From NCBI GenBank assembly GCA_022836615.1, contig MU405215.1:62001-126000 (forward strand): 64,000 nucleotides of DNA, read 5' to 3'. Numbering within the stretch: position 1 is the stretch's first letter; each line of letters starts with the position of its first letter. Source of the DNA: Annulohypoxylon bovei var. microspora. Taxonomy: Eukaryota > Ascomycota > Sordariomycetes > Xylariales > Hypoxylaceae. A program made the translations under genes and the position numbers. A model generated the notes under the pieces. That model did no database searches and was not told the origin of the DNA. It saw nothing but the letters and a program-made list of their open reading frames with translations. Positions 48,601 to 60,181 of the stretch are shown here, one piece after another.

Positions 48601-48875
48601 CTGTTACTATGCGGATCGTCAAATTCTAGCTATTTTCTATTTCCGGGACTCCCTGCATGAGCTCGGCTTTATTGCGCGCTATGTTGGAGGCAAAGTTCTA
48701 CGGCGTTGCGGCTAAGTTCCAACGGCCTATCTTTCGTGTATGTGAAGGCAGGAGGTAGTAAATAGCGATATCAATATCACACGAGTGTATAGAAGCTTCA
48801 CCGATGCTTAGGTGGGTATTCATAGTAATCAGATCTCGGAGCATTTACTTTGTTTTATTCGTGCGTACTTAGGTA
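45696..48875. other. gene-poor region, about 3.2 kb
   Basis: Upstream of the EthD gene and left of the MITE. A plus-strand frame at 45884-46264 (126 codons) has no domain, no signal peptide and no splice support, so it is not called. TACCTAGGTAGGTAGG occurs near 46434. A stretch of higher GC lies at about 47690-47890. I see no tRNA or other RNA gene. Confidence 0.5.
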
Positions 48876-49438
48876 CTCATCTGGTTTTCAATCAACCCGA
48901 TGTTTTACCGGTGCTCCGCACCTGACATCTGGGACTTTTCAAAAGAATCGTACTTTTCAAAGGAATTTTTTTTAGATACTTAGAATTAGGTGTGATCCCC
49001 ACCTAATTTTAAGTACCACTGCAAAATGAAAGCTTCAATCGATGCATAATTGACTCCCACGCCTTTTATAAAAGGGCGCATGCAATTCTTTCTTGTGTAT
49101 AAAGCTTTTATATCGTATAAAATGTATTAATGTATTTTATTAAATTTAAATACGCTTTGTTGTTATTATATAACTGTAGAAAGGTTTAGATTATGTAAGG
49201 TATTTATCGTTTATGAAAATAGTATAAAATAAAAGGGTGTAAAGCGTTTGCGTAATTGAATACATTATGTAAATAAAGAAGTATATTACTCTAGAGAGGA
49301 GTACATCATTTTGTATGTGAAACGCTAATAAAATTAAGTACTAAAAAATTCTTTTGAAAAGTACGATTCTTTTGAAAAGTCCCAGATGTCAGGTGCGGAG
49401 CACCGGTAAAACATCGGGTTGATTGAAAACCAGATGAG
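48876..49438. mobile_element. MITE-like element, 563 bp, TA target duplication
   Basis: A non-coding element bounded by terminal inverted repeats. The left arm starts CTCATCTGGTTTTCAATCAA and the right arm (ending 49438) is its reverse complement, exact over 86 bp, then diverging. TA flanks both ends (48874-48875 and 49439-49440), the duplication typical of Tc1/mariner-type transposition. The interior (about 49010-49320) is very AT-rich and holds no ORF. A second inverted repeat, AATTAGGTG/CACCTAATT, lies at 48984-48992 and 49000-49008. The right end carries CTTTTGAAAAG twice. A non-autonomous element moved by an absent transposase is the simplest reading. Confidence 0.88.
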
Positions 49439-50841
49439 TAGCATAAGGCCGGACCCCAACCCCAGATTGATAGCGCCATCAACCGCCTATTTCTGGAATC
49501 CTTCCTGCCAAATACCGAGGACCTGCATTGCAGCAGCAGATCGGTGCATCCGAACAAAACGTTACCTTATTAGACGTTTACTATGCACCAACACCATCTA
49601 CCTTAAATGCCATAGTTGGATGAAGTTTTCTGATTATCTAGGTAGGTACTGTTTTTTTAAAAAAAATATAAAAATAATCATGTCCCAAACCCAGGATTAG
49701 AACGGCCCCCAATAAGGCTTAAGGTTTGCTTACATAAGAGTACACCAGCTTAAGTTGTGAAGTGATACTTTTATAGCTCTCCTCCGTTTCGATTCGGTTC
49801 ATTTCGATATCGTGGATCAAAGGGTAGTAACTAGTAAAATATTAAAGCCGGAATATACCCTGGGGATACGATCAAGCCGATCTTGCATATCCGTACACCT
49901 AGTAAAGGATTCTTATATGGCCCAAATATAGGCGACGAAAGGCTCGTTCTTCCTTATGCTAAGACCGAATGTGGCAATTACATAATCGGATAGGGACCAA
50001 ATTCGGATAGTTAGAGAGAAAAGAAATTGTAACGATACCTAAAGCATGGAGCCTATGGAGCTTATAGGCATGCATCCTACGTTCCTACGATATGCCTTGG
50101 TATACTATGTACTCACCGCTCCTATACCCATCACATCACACGAGTGAAAAAAAAAGCTCAATTGTATGTGCTACCGAATATTGGATTTCCAATTCAGTAA
50201 GCCGACTATGTATGTAGGTAGTTTAATTCTATCGGACCGACCGACAGGTCAGGTCCCCAACCACTGTGACACCTCGCCCGACGCCGTCAAGACACCAGCG
50301 CGTTGTATGTACGTAGTACCACCGAGCCCGCGTAGCGGTAGCGTGGTAAAGAAGTCACTTTTTTCTTGTTCTCCTGAGACCTAAAACACCAATGATCTTG
50401 CAGTAGTATATTGACCCTCTCCCCGATTCGATGCCAAAAATGCAAGCACGAAACGCATCCGTGCTTCTTCTACTCCGCCGTGCCAAAAAAACACATGTGT
50501 CCCTAATTATGCCCGTGCCCCCCGCCCAAATCCCATATTCCCTGATCCCTAATTCGCCCGTACCATTAGAAGTAGAACAGCGTGACAAGACAGAGCAAAA
50601 ACAACAAAATAGTAGCTGCGAGTGTAGGTATCATGACGGTAGGGTTCCACCCTCTTCTATGAAGAAAGAAAGAAGCAACGGGAAAAGTCACGAACCCCCC
50701 TTTTTTTCGTGCCTAGCACTCGTAGCAAGTATACGCCCCTTTGTAGCCCCAATCCAAAAAAAAAACCTAGAACTCCTGGCTATAATGCAGTGAAACCAAA
50801 CCGCATCACAAAGGAAAAATCAAAACGTGCCATCCCGTAAT
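49439..50841. other. intergenic region right of the MITE
   Basis: About 1.4 kb before the 3' end of the cyclin gene. Frames at 50166-50384 and 50431-50793 have no support and the last lies in the likely cyclin 3' region. No gene seen. Confidence 0.5.
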
Positions 50842-52002
50842 TCACCGCACGGCGACCCCCCCGCCGAACATGCGCCCCCACATGCCCCTCCCGGTCCTCG
50901 CGCGCTTCGCCTTGGCGCTGCCGTCCTGCATGGCGCGCAGGTCGTCGGGGCTGATCTCGTAGGGCAGCAGCTGCTTGGCGTCCCTGTGGCGGTAGGCGCG
51001 GCCGGCGTGCGGGGTGTCGAGCACGACCTCGACGGGCGACGCGTACAGCGAGCCGTCGTACAGGCCGCTGCCGCTGCCGGCGCCGTCGTCGGGGTCGGAG
51101 AGCGGCGTCGAGGAGCGCGAGTGCTGGCGCGAGGATAACGACGAGGCGTAGGAGCTACCGCTGCTGGTGCTGGCGGAGCTGCTGTACACCAGCGCCGGCG
51201 GCGACATGCCGTCGTCGCTGTGCACCAGGCGGATGGTGTCGGCGGGCGGGGTGCGCGCGCGCGAGCTGCCGCGCGAGCTCGGCGGCGTCGGGAACTGCGT
51301 GGCGGTAGCAGTCGCCGCCCAGGCCTCGGCCTCGCGCTGCTTGCGCTGGTCCTCCTTGCGCTGCGCGCGGCGCGCGTGCGTGGCCTCGATGTGGTCGCGG
51401 ATGGGCGCCAGGAAGGGGTCGAGCTCGCGGTAGAGGTCGTCCTCGCCGATGCGCAGCTCCCACTCGAGCAGGAACAGCAGCTGCTTCTCCATCAGGTTGA
51501 CCTCGGTGCGGCTGAAGCCGAAGCTGAGGCCGTCGTGGCTCATGTGGCTGTACGTCGCCCAGTGCTTGTTCTTGGGCGAGCTGTCGTTCAGGTACTTGGC
51601 CGCGAGGATGAGCGCCGCCAGGAAGATCCGGTGCGTCGTGCACCGCAGCCCCTTGGCCATGGGCTGCAGGCGCGACCTTAACCGTGTCAGGTAGACTAAC
51701 GTGGACATGAGAGTAGGCACCTGTACGTTAGAAGAGCGGACGAGTTGCGTGATGAACTCCTCCAGAGTTGGCAGGCCGCTGTCGTCCTCAACTCGAACGG
51801 CTTTGGGGGAAGGTGTCCTTGGCGGCGAGGGATATTGCGTCTTGTGAGCCGGTGGGGGCATCATGTTGGGATCGCACTGGATGACATCTCTTGCTGCTTG
51901 TGCTAGATATTGTATCATAGCTGGGCTTACTGGCTTATAGACGAAGTGCTCGAGAGCGGCGGCGTTGAGCTCGCTCATAGGTATCCTAGATGTCGACGAC
52001 AT
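50842..52002 (-). CDS. Pho85-type cyclin (Pcl1/PclA-like)
   Basis: Single-exon 386-residue cyclin of the Pcl group, which partners the Pho85/Cdk5-like kinase in G1 progression, polarity and conidiation. The cyclin box spans about residues 75-190: LPTLEEFITQLVRSSNVQVP, TLMSTLVYLTRLRSRLQPM, RIFLAALILAAKYLNDSSPK and MEKQLLFLLEWELRIGEDDL. The C-terminal half is Ser/Ala/Arg-rich and disordered, ending GRGMWGRMFGGGVAVR. The N-terminus gives MSSTSRIPMSELNAAALEHF, then YKPVSPAMIQYLAQAARDVI. GC content is high from 50850 to 51670 and normal beyond. The subgroup (Pcl1/2/9) is likely from the short N-terminal region; Pcl5 is less likely. Confidence 0.88.
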   Translation of the reverse strand: MSSTSRIPMSELNAAALEHFVYKPVSPAMIQYLAQAARDVIQCDPNMMPPPAHKTQYPSPPRTPSPKAVRVEDDSGLPTLEEFITQLVRSSNVQVPTLMSTLVYLTRLRSRLQPMAKGLRCTTHRIFLAALILAAKYLNDSSPKNKHWATYSHMSHDGLSFGFSRTEVNLMEKQLLFLLEWELRIGEDDLYRELDPFLAPIRDHIEATHARRAQRKEDQRKQREAEAWAATATATQFPTPPSSRGSSRARTPPADTIRLVHSDDGMSPPALVYSSSASTSSGSSYASSLSSRQHSRSSTPLSDPDDGAGSGSGLYDGSLYASPVEVVLDTPHAGRAYRHRDAKQLLPYEISPDDLRAMQDGSAKAKRARTGRGMWGRMFGGGVAVR

Positions 52003-55000
52003 TGTGTGGATGTGTGTTGTGTCCTAGGTAGGTGTTACTAAGACGAGGTGATAGATATGAATATCGATATATATTCCGACGGTTGGAATATATAGAAGCA
52101 GCAACGACAACGCTGAGTAACGTAATAGTCTAAAAAAGAAAATCCGGGGAAAACGATAGAGTTGGGATATACGATTGATAATATATCAACCAACAAACTT
52201 AGGCCGCTAGTGTACCTAGGTATAGATGACTAGGGGGTCAACGTGTGGGAATATGCGATGGGATGGGGAGGATGTGTAAGTGGATGGGTGTATCACGAGG
52301 CGAAGCCTATGGTCATATCAGACTGACAGACTGACTTAGAAGGCGTAACAGTGAACCACCAACTTTCGATGTATCCAAGTACCAAAGTACCCAAGAAAAT
52401 AAACCCACAATTGCTGTGAAGGGGTGCGTAAGTCTGTGTGACGTGAGGGTGCTTCGAGGCAGTCGAGGCTGAGTCCGAGTTACTGGGTTAATCTAGGCTA
52501 ATCGGCTCTCCCTGGAAAGATCGACTGCTGACGCGCAAAAAGTGACCAGGCGGGCTGGGCTGGATTCCAGAAAAATAGTGGAGACGAGTGTCAGGGGTAT
52601 TGCGAAGCCTACCAAAAAGGAGGTGGCAGCTAAGCTAGGGTAGTGGCAGGTGCTAGGTGCAGCTGCTGGAGCGGGTGTTCAATGCAGGGGGTAGGGGAGG
52701 GGAGAAACTGCCTAGGAATGCTAGTCTGCAGTCCGGATGTGGCCGACGGGGGTTGTTTCCCAGTTGCCCAAGTCGAATTAAACCCGTAAGGTACGTTACG
52801 GCAGGTTACTCCTCGGTCGCGGCGGCAGTCCCGGCTTTGCCTCGGAAGATCGGTGCTCGAGATCGGTTAGTCGTAAGAATTGAACGATCGTTGTTTCGCC
52901 AGTGTCCGGCAGTGGAGGATGATGGAATATTGGAACGGAATCGTGGAATCGTGGCAGAGTCCAAAGTCGAAACACTAAACACGTAGTATATTCCTTTTTT
53001 GTTTCTTGGCTTAGAAACAAAAAGAACAGAATACCGAATTGAAGAATAGATTGCCGGGGTAACGAATTCAATAGCTATGCGTCCACGCAATTTAGTTGTG
53101 GCTTCTATGCGAGAAGTGGATTTCCTTTTCTTTTTTCTCTCCCGTTTCGGAGTGTCGGGCTATTAGCGCGGTACGAATGCGATGCGAAGGCTTTAATATT
53201 AATGCCTATGGTGGCTGACGTGGGTCGGTCTTCGAAGTTTAGGAAGTATTCAGAAAGTACTTAATAGCACCAGAGAAGACTACCGAATCAATTATTGGTG
53301 ATGGCAAAAATCCAACTAAGCAGCTAAGCTCCAAAGGTGAATAGTTGTCCTGCTCAGTAATGAGTGGCGAAGGTGCACAAAAAACGAAGGCTAAGGTTCC
53401 CGAGCCGGCGGAAGACCTGGAATCTGCTAGATTGGTTGGAAGTGATCGAAGCGGTTCAACTGAGCCGAATTGGAAAAGTAACGATTGCAATTGCGCCTTG
53501 GTGTCAAATGCTGAGGGAAGACAATCCTCCGAATCGGCAGGTAATGCGTTGCGTAGTCGAAACCGCCGTGAAGTGAAAGACTGACGAATCTCGAGCTTGG
53601 TGCTGACGAAGTAGCAAAGTGGCACCCGATTAATCCGAGCCTCAAGGCGCAGCTTGTTCGAGGTGTATCCGGGGTCTTATAAAAGTGAATAAAAGACTGA
53701 GATGAATGCGAGTCACGAAGACTTGTCGTAACACTTCGAAATGAATAATAACTTAAACCAGAACGGAACACCGCAACTTGCTTTGATCGCCTAGCTGTGT
53801 GTGACCAGCTATGTCTTGTACTGTATCGTGTCTTGTGTCCCAAATAAAGACCTTGCGAAAGAGGTGCAAACGAAGCCTGATATATAATAAGATCTACCCA
53901 AGTTTTATTAAGACCGGGGAAGCTCTGTCGATCCTGTCAAGGAGGTTGTTGTGGAAAAGAGGGGCACGAAATGTCAGGTTAAAGAAATGTATAATCATTA
54001 ATTGCCGGATAGTCTAGTTGGAGGGACGGCGATGATAATGATAGACTGGCCTGAGTCTAAAAAGGTGGGTTCGTATCGTAGAAGTTCGTATCAGTCGTCA
54101 ACGTGGGTGGCAGTCTGTCGTAATGAAAATAAACCGGTTCCCTTCAATACTATCGAAACAGAACCAAACTCATTCCACTCAGTGGGTTTCTCTTTTTTTT
54201 TCTTGGTCGACTAGTGGTCGAATAATGCTCTAGATGATGGAAGGGAAGTATGATATGATGGAAGGGATCTGGGGAAAGGAGTGTGCGTTTCTAGATCTAT
54301 ATCTACTTTTTTGTCCCTTCAATGTTTTCTACTCCCCAGGGGTTTCCCAATAGGGTTCATCTGATGCGAATCGCGAGTATGTACGTTGATAGGTGTTAGG
54401 CATGTAGTTCGCCAGGGACCCCATCAAGGCCAGCCAGCCCGTCTTGCCTATTCGCCTCTAATCTAGGATGAATACAAACATAGGGCCCCCCAAAAGGCTG
54501 GAGCCGCGATGACATGAATGGCTAACGGTTTACAACTCATCATAGGGCCCGCCCACCTACAGTATGCGCCGCATGATCCCTTTGATCGAGAATGACAATG
54601 GCGGGTGAGTGGTTCATTGGTGTAAGTGGTTCAGAGGTTCAAGACATGAAACAAGCGAGAGAGGGGTCGGGGTACAGGGCCAGCTGGGCCAAGAGACTCG
54701 CTGGAACCACCCGGGCCGCCTACTAGGGGGTGCTAGTCGCCATATGGAGAGACACTACGTAGTACCTAGGTATCTACCTAGTTGAGGTAGCAAGCGACCT
54801 GGCATGCCTGGGTAGCGCTGGGCACAGGGCCACAAGCGTTCGCCAGTGATACCCGATACGCACGTCGAGGTTCCAGTTAGCGCACTCATCTAACTCGAGG
54901 ACTAGCCGCAAATCTAATTGTTCTTGTCCCTTCGACCAATGACTTTATGATATTAACATCGACTAGAAATCGAAACAGCGCTGGACAAAACGTGAGCAAA

Positions 55001-58000
55001 TAATTGTTGACATATAGGCCACATTCGTTGCGACCCCTTCGACCTATGTTTAGGCTATGGTATCCGTTCCACGCGTCTTTTAACCTTGACCGTCGATAAC
55101 GTTGAGGAAGTCATTGTTGTCAAAATAGTGGCCTACCAATGGACCTGCGTCGAGACATGGCGAATTCGGGAAAAGTGAGCCGCAGATGTTTCGCCATTTA
55201 CCTTAGGTACCTGGGTAGATAGTTACACCTGATCGAGGCCAATCAATCTTGCATGACCAGGAACCAAATACCAAAACAAGAGCATCTAGGCAGCTAGGTA
55301 AACCTTCGAGAGACGAGCTTTGACCTTGACCTTGACGGAATATTGGTTCATTGTATTCCCATCATTTCGATGATTGCTTGGTCTATCTACTGTACGACCT
55401 TCTACGTATGATCGTCCCAAGTCGAGATCTGCAATGCTCTGCTTTGTCGAAACGAAACGTACATGGGTGATCAAGATGATCACCCAGTCACCCCAGGTCT
55501 TCTCCAGTTTTCGATTCTTCATTACAAGGTACGTTTGGGCCACCCACGCTTGGCAGATCTTGACCGACTCTTCAAGTTCTTACCTAGGTAAGACGTTGAC
55601 GCATCCTCAAGCAGCAAGGCATATCAAGACAAGAGGATATGATCATTGTTTAATTGGTGGGGTGTGTTATCGGAATAAAGAAACCAACTACAATCAGTGG
55701 CTTACACTTTCTCTGCTATGTTGTGGCAAGGTCCGCGATGAGGCGAACGAAACATTCCAAAGAAGTTGTGATAGTAGTATTGTCGCGGATGGTCTTGTTG
55801 TGATTGGCCATCCCCGCCTCTCCCGCGCCCCCTATCTGAATTACAATGCCTTGGCATTCAGATACCGCATAGTAGAGATACTGCTACTCTATACCTGAGG
55901 GAGGAGAGATATTCTCTCGGCGGAATAGTATGCTTGTTGATATTCTCAAAGCAATTTCTATAGGTTTACATATCTAGAAAGACAATCCCCTTCAATATCA
56001 TTAGTGTTTCCTAATGTGGACAACCTGTCGCCGTTATGGCGTTTCAAGATTTATCCGAGATCTCACTCCCGCGCCCCTTCAAATCAATATCTGAATTGAC
56101 ATCACTATCACATACGTCAATCTCGTAGGAATGGAACTGCCCTTCTGTCCGAGCTCGATCCCTTAGCTCAGGGGGAGGGGGAGGGGCGTTTTTTTTCTCC
56201 TATCTAAAGCCTCGCATTCCATACTTCGTACTTGGACGTCTTCATGTGGCGTTGGCCGTGTAATGAACTGGTGTTGTCTTATCCAGCCCTAGCAAACGAT
56301 CTTAGCCAGTATCACAGACCCGATCAATTATTATCATCCATCATGGCATTATCGCTCTCATCACCATCCCTGGACCCCTGAATAGCCTACATCGTGGCCA
56401 GGGTAGCAATAATGGAGAGCCCCCAATAACTTTAAAAAATTAGCTGTAACGTCACAAAATGTTCGTATTTACATTATTAACGTTTTCTTAATAGAGCAAG
56501 CAATTCGAGTATAAACAGAAGGAATGCACCGCATTTGACCGACTGCACTTTACACGCCGCACCTGGACCGATTTACACATATGTCAGGTACTAGGTATCT
56601 AAACGAGCTTGTTCAAAGCCAAGACCTCACCGCCGTTCACTATACATATGTGCTACCCATATACGCATAGAATAAAATCTTTTCATCCAGACAAAATTTA
56701 AAACCTAATTAGGTACCTGCAGGTGTATACATGGCGTATGCATGCACGCTATTTGTTGTCTATATCTGATCCAGGCCAGAGGAAAGAAAGGTATAACAGC
56801 AGCTAAGTTCCGCTATTGGTCAGAACTTATTTGAATCGAAACAATCCAGGTCGTCGAGGTCTATCCAATGGCTGCGGGTATCTAAGAGTTATGCCGTGTG
56901 GCTGACGGCTCTAGACCCCTGAGTTTTCCGCCGACAAGCATTGGCTCTCGGTAGACCAAATGGCAGGTGCAGATAGTCAGCCACTTTAGGTATGTGTACG
57001 TACTTGCGTGCCTTGGCCTCGACCTCACGGAGATTCTGGGTATTAATGGACAGCACACCAATACATACATGATACATACACGAACAAAATAAAAGTAGGT
57101 CAAAAACAAATAAACAATAGCCAAAGTTATCTACACGTTACAGAAGTAGGCCACTATCAACAAACGTGACGTTACGATTCTCGAACTGCCTTGAATGAAA
57201 TATGCCTCGAATAACAGGTAGCAAATCATTCAATACGACCTGCTGAGCTGCATGAAAGTTGAATATAACTTGATTTCCAATCTAACCCAACCCTTTCAGC
57301 AGAACAAGGGGGTGTGAAGAGCCTCGGTCGAGCTATCCCGTCCGAAAATGGAGAACTAAAAAGTGTGGCTCATCGAACATTTTTACGCGATTAGACCAAT
57401 GTTGAAGAAAGTTGTCGATCTACTTCCCAAAAGGGGAGGGCCAAGAATGTGGCTTACTGCTGTATGTCTCGCGAGTCCCGCTGACGAGGGGCTCGTTTCT
57501 TGATATATCCTCGGCCCTTCTAGCTCCCGCCGTCTACTCTTTATAGTCTCTTGCGGCCGTTGAGGGATGCCTCCATCGCTGCGCGTCACGAGTGGTGTCG
57601 AAGATCCAAACCTAGCCACACGGGAGGCTGCTATACTGCTGCATGTTTCGCTCTTACGCCGTTGAAATTGTTAACGCACATAATCCGATTTGCTCCGCTC
57701 TGCCCGTCGCCCGATGCACCACCACGATTAACGCCGACACCACACCCAACTGCTAGGTCCGGTGACCGAGTAGTAGCAATTAGAAGAGAAAAAAACCTTG
57801 CGATATATGGATGATGTTATTATTGTCTCTGGCCTCGACAAATAGAAACTCTAGTAGATGCAACACCAAATTGTCCGGCTGAACTGCATGTCTCGACGAA
57901 ATGGAAGGGCAGACTAGTAAACTCTCCCATCAGATAGGCCAGACGGTACGTCCGTACGTTCAAGTCTCGGTCACAAGCTTCAAACAACAAAACAAAATTG

Positions 58001-60181
58001 CCTCCATCTTCGCTGAAACACGCATATCTAATTACGCACAAGCGATGCGATGCAATATCCTTTTCCAAAGCAGCGCTTGCGAACCGGAGGCCTGGCGGCA
58101 TTTTCGAGGCTGGGGCGTCTAGATACCGGCTCCTTACTACAGTAAAAAAAAAAACCTACGCAGCGCGGCTGCCGTCGTATCAGATCGCGGCGTGGGAATA
58201 AGCGATACCGTTCTCCCTCGCCTCGCATAGCATCTCCGTGCAGCGGCTATCTGCTTCCCTTGAAATCCTAATCAAACATCGCGAGCCGCCCCGTTTCAAC
58301 AAGCGCAGCCAGCGCGGATGTAGCGATCCCGCCCGCCGCTCTGTCCTCCCGGGGGATTTTCACCAAGCGCCGCGCTTCGCAATGCGTAGCTACCTTACGC
58401 ACGGTAGATTCGGGTAGGAACATCATACACACGCCTCTGCATATGTAGGTACATAGGTATGTAAGTTGAATATACCCGTGTCGCCCCGAACCCCAGATTG
58501 TGTATTAAGTAATACATATAATGTATGGATGCGGGTATGAGCATGAATATCCGCTCGGGTGCCGGGCAGCCCCCCATGTAGTATATACGCGCTTAATCTC
58601 CGCCGGAGCCAATCACGTCTGCCGCCCGCACCAAAAATAGCATCCCGCGGCAGCGAGCACGTAGGCGGCTCCATCCCGTATGTACGCTATGAAAAGAAAT
58701 GTAGGTAAACATCAGAAATAACACTCGTCTAATTCTCGGTAATTAAACAATACGGCGCCCTGTTTCTTCACGCCCGGATATCGTTGTTTCCGGCGCGTGA
58801 AGTATATCGTGGACCGATAGGCAAGGTTCGGCGGTAAGCATTCTGCATCCCGCGGTCTAAATAAGGTAGATTAATAGAAGGGCCGTGAATAATTGTCTGA
58901 CCGTGGTCCCGCGGGGTTAGTCGGGCGTGTGTATCTGCAGCTTGCCTAGTGCTTCGCATGAAACCTGTGTGCTGCTTCGAACTTTGATAGCAAAGTTGGT
59001 CTCGTCTAGCAGGGTGTGGGATCAACGTGGGATATTAGGTTCATATTGACCGTGTACTTGAGTTTAAACAGGTACAAGAACACGATGAGACTTAGGTAGT
59101 AATTAGTAATAATCTCTTAGTTATTTAATTGTATTTGGATATATGAATTTTGTTGAATCTCAAAATAACTGCTGCAAATCCCAGCTATACTAGGCAGGCA
59201 TCGTGAGTGCTCATGCTTAGCTAGCTAGGTAGATTCTAAAAACTAGGTAGAATATTAAATTAATATTTCTTCAGGTCAGCTTTCTTGACCGCGTAATGAT
59301 TTGTCGTATATTGTCATTTATTAGGCACCTGACTCTAATATTGTCGCTGCCTAAATGAAGGCGAATACCTGGTCGCGAATGAAAGAAACAAGCCACGTCC
59401 GATACTTCATAAATCACTTCTAGCCCCCAACCGATTTATTCGGAGCCAAATCTAACAGAACAAAGGTAGAACAAGATTAATCTTATTCTCAGGCGATGTT
59501 AGGGGGCGATGACCGGTTACGTTGCCGGTAAAGTGGGTCATTCCTCATCGGCCCCCGATGTTTCCGGAAGGCTGAGTCCGGGCCAACGGTAGCTCCTGCC
59601 TCCTTACCAATATTGTCTTGGAAGTAACTTGATATTGGCGTTTTTTTAAAGCAGAAAGCTGTAATTAATGAGTAAATAAGGCATGGGCATTATTGGGGCT
59701 TCTATCAATGTACGAATGAAATTGTTCAACGTCAAGGGACATGTTAGAAGATGATGTAGGGAGAGCTCCGGATCATACGCATAGATATTTTTCTCGTAAA
59801 CTAGCACTTCGTCAAGTATCCTTATGATCGCAAACTCATGGTTCCCATCGAATTCGCTTAACAGAAAATTTCTATTTTTTTCTTAAATCATCGCTGAAGA
59901 TGCTAACTATCCTTGCAAAGTCCGCCAGCCATCGTGGCATGAAAAAAATGGTGTAAAAGTCATCGTTAATCAACAAAGCGCCGTATAACACCAAGTTGAA
60001 TCGTAAACCCTGTGAGAAGTAGAGTCTAAATATCTCAAGAGCGTTTCAGGTATCTCCTAAACGATCAGTCTCGTAACTGCTGACATCCCCCATCCTTCCC
60101 CCACGCCCCCGCCACGATCCGCATACGCCCGTACGTGTTCCAGTTGTTCTCGAGGTAGTAAGCTCTAGCACGGCCACCTTT
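52003..60181. other. gene-poor region, about 8.2 kb
   Basis: The longest stretch without a supported gene. It begins with the promoter of the cyclin gene, which includes an inverted repeat at 52069-52093 and an ACGCGCAAAA motif at 52531-52540. Open frames such as 55374-55898 (174 codons) and 53427-53843 have no domain, no compositional bias and no splice sites. Tandem ATGATGGAAGGGA units lie at 54232-54268, TACCTAGGTA motifs near 54765, 56590 and 56710, and a GC-rich imperfect inverted repeat at 59495-59565. No tRNA is seen. A multi-exon gene with only short exons could still be hidden. Confidence 0.5.
52069..52093. promoter_or_regulatory. inverted repeat upstream of the cyclin gene
   Basis: ATATATTCC (52069-52077) and GGAATATAT (52085-52093) are exact reverse complements with a 7-base spacer, 67-91 bp before the start codon. 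It could be a dimeric-protein site in the core promoter or a leader hairpin. Confidence 0.4.

Noticed and set aside
49010..49320. RIP-mutated remnant of a longer transposon
   Set aside because: The interior is AT-rich, but the terminal repeats are exact and unmutated, which argues against RIP acting on the element.
55374..55898. 174-codon plus-strand ORF in the 8.2-kb gap
   Set aside because: No recognisable motif, mixed composition and no promoter-like features; kept out for lack of evidence.
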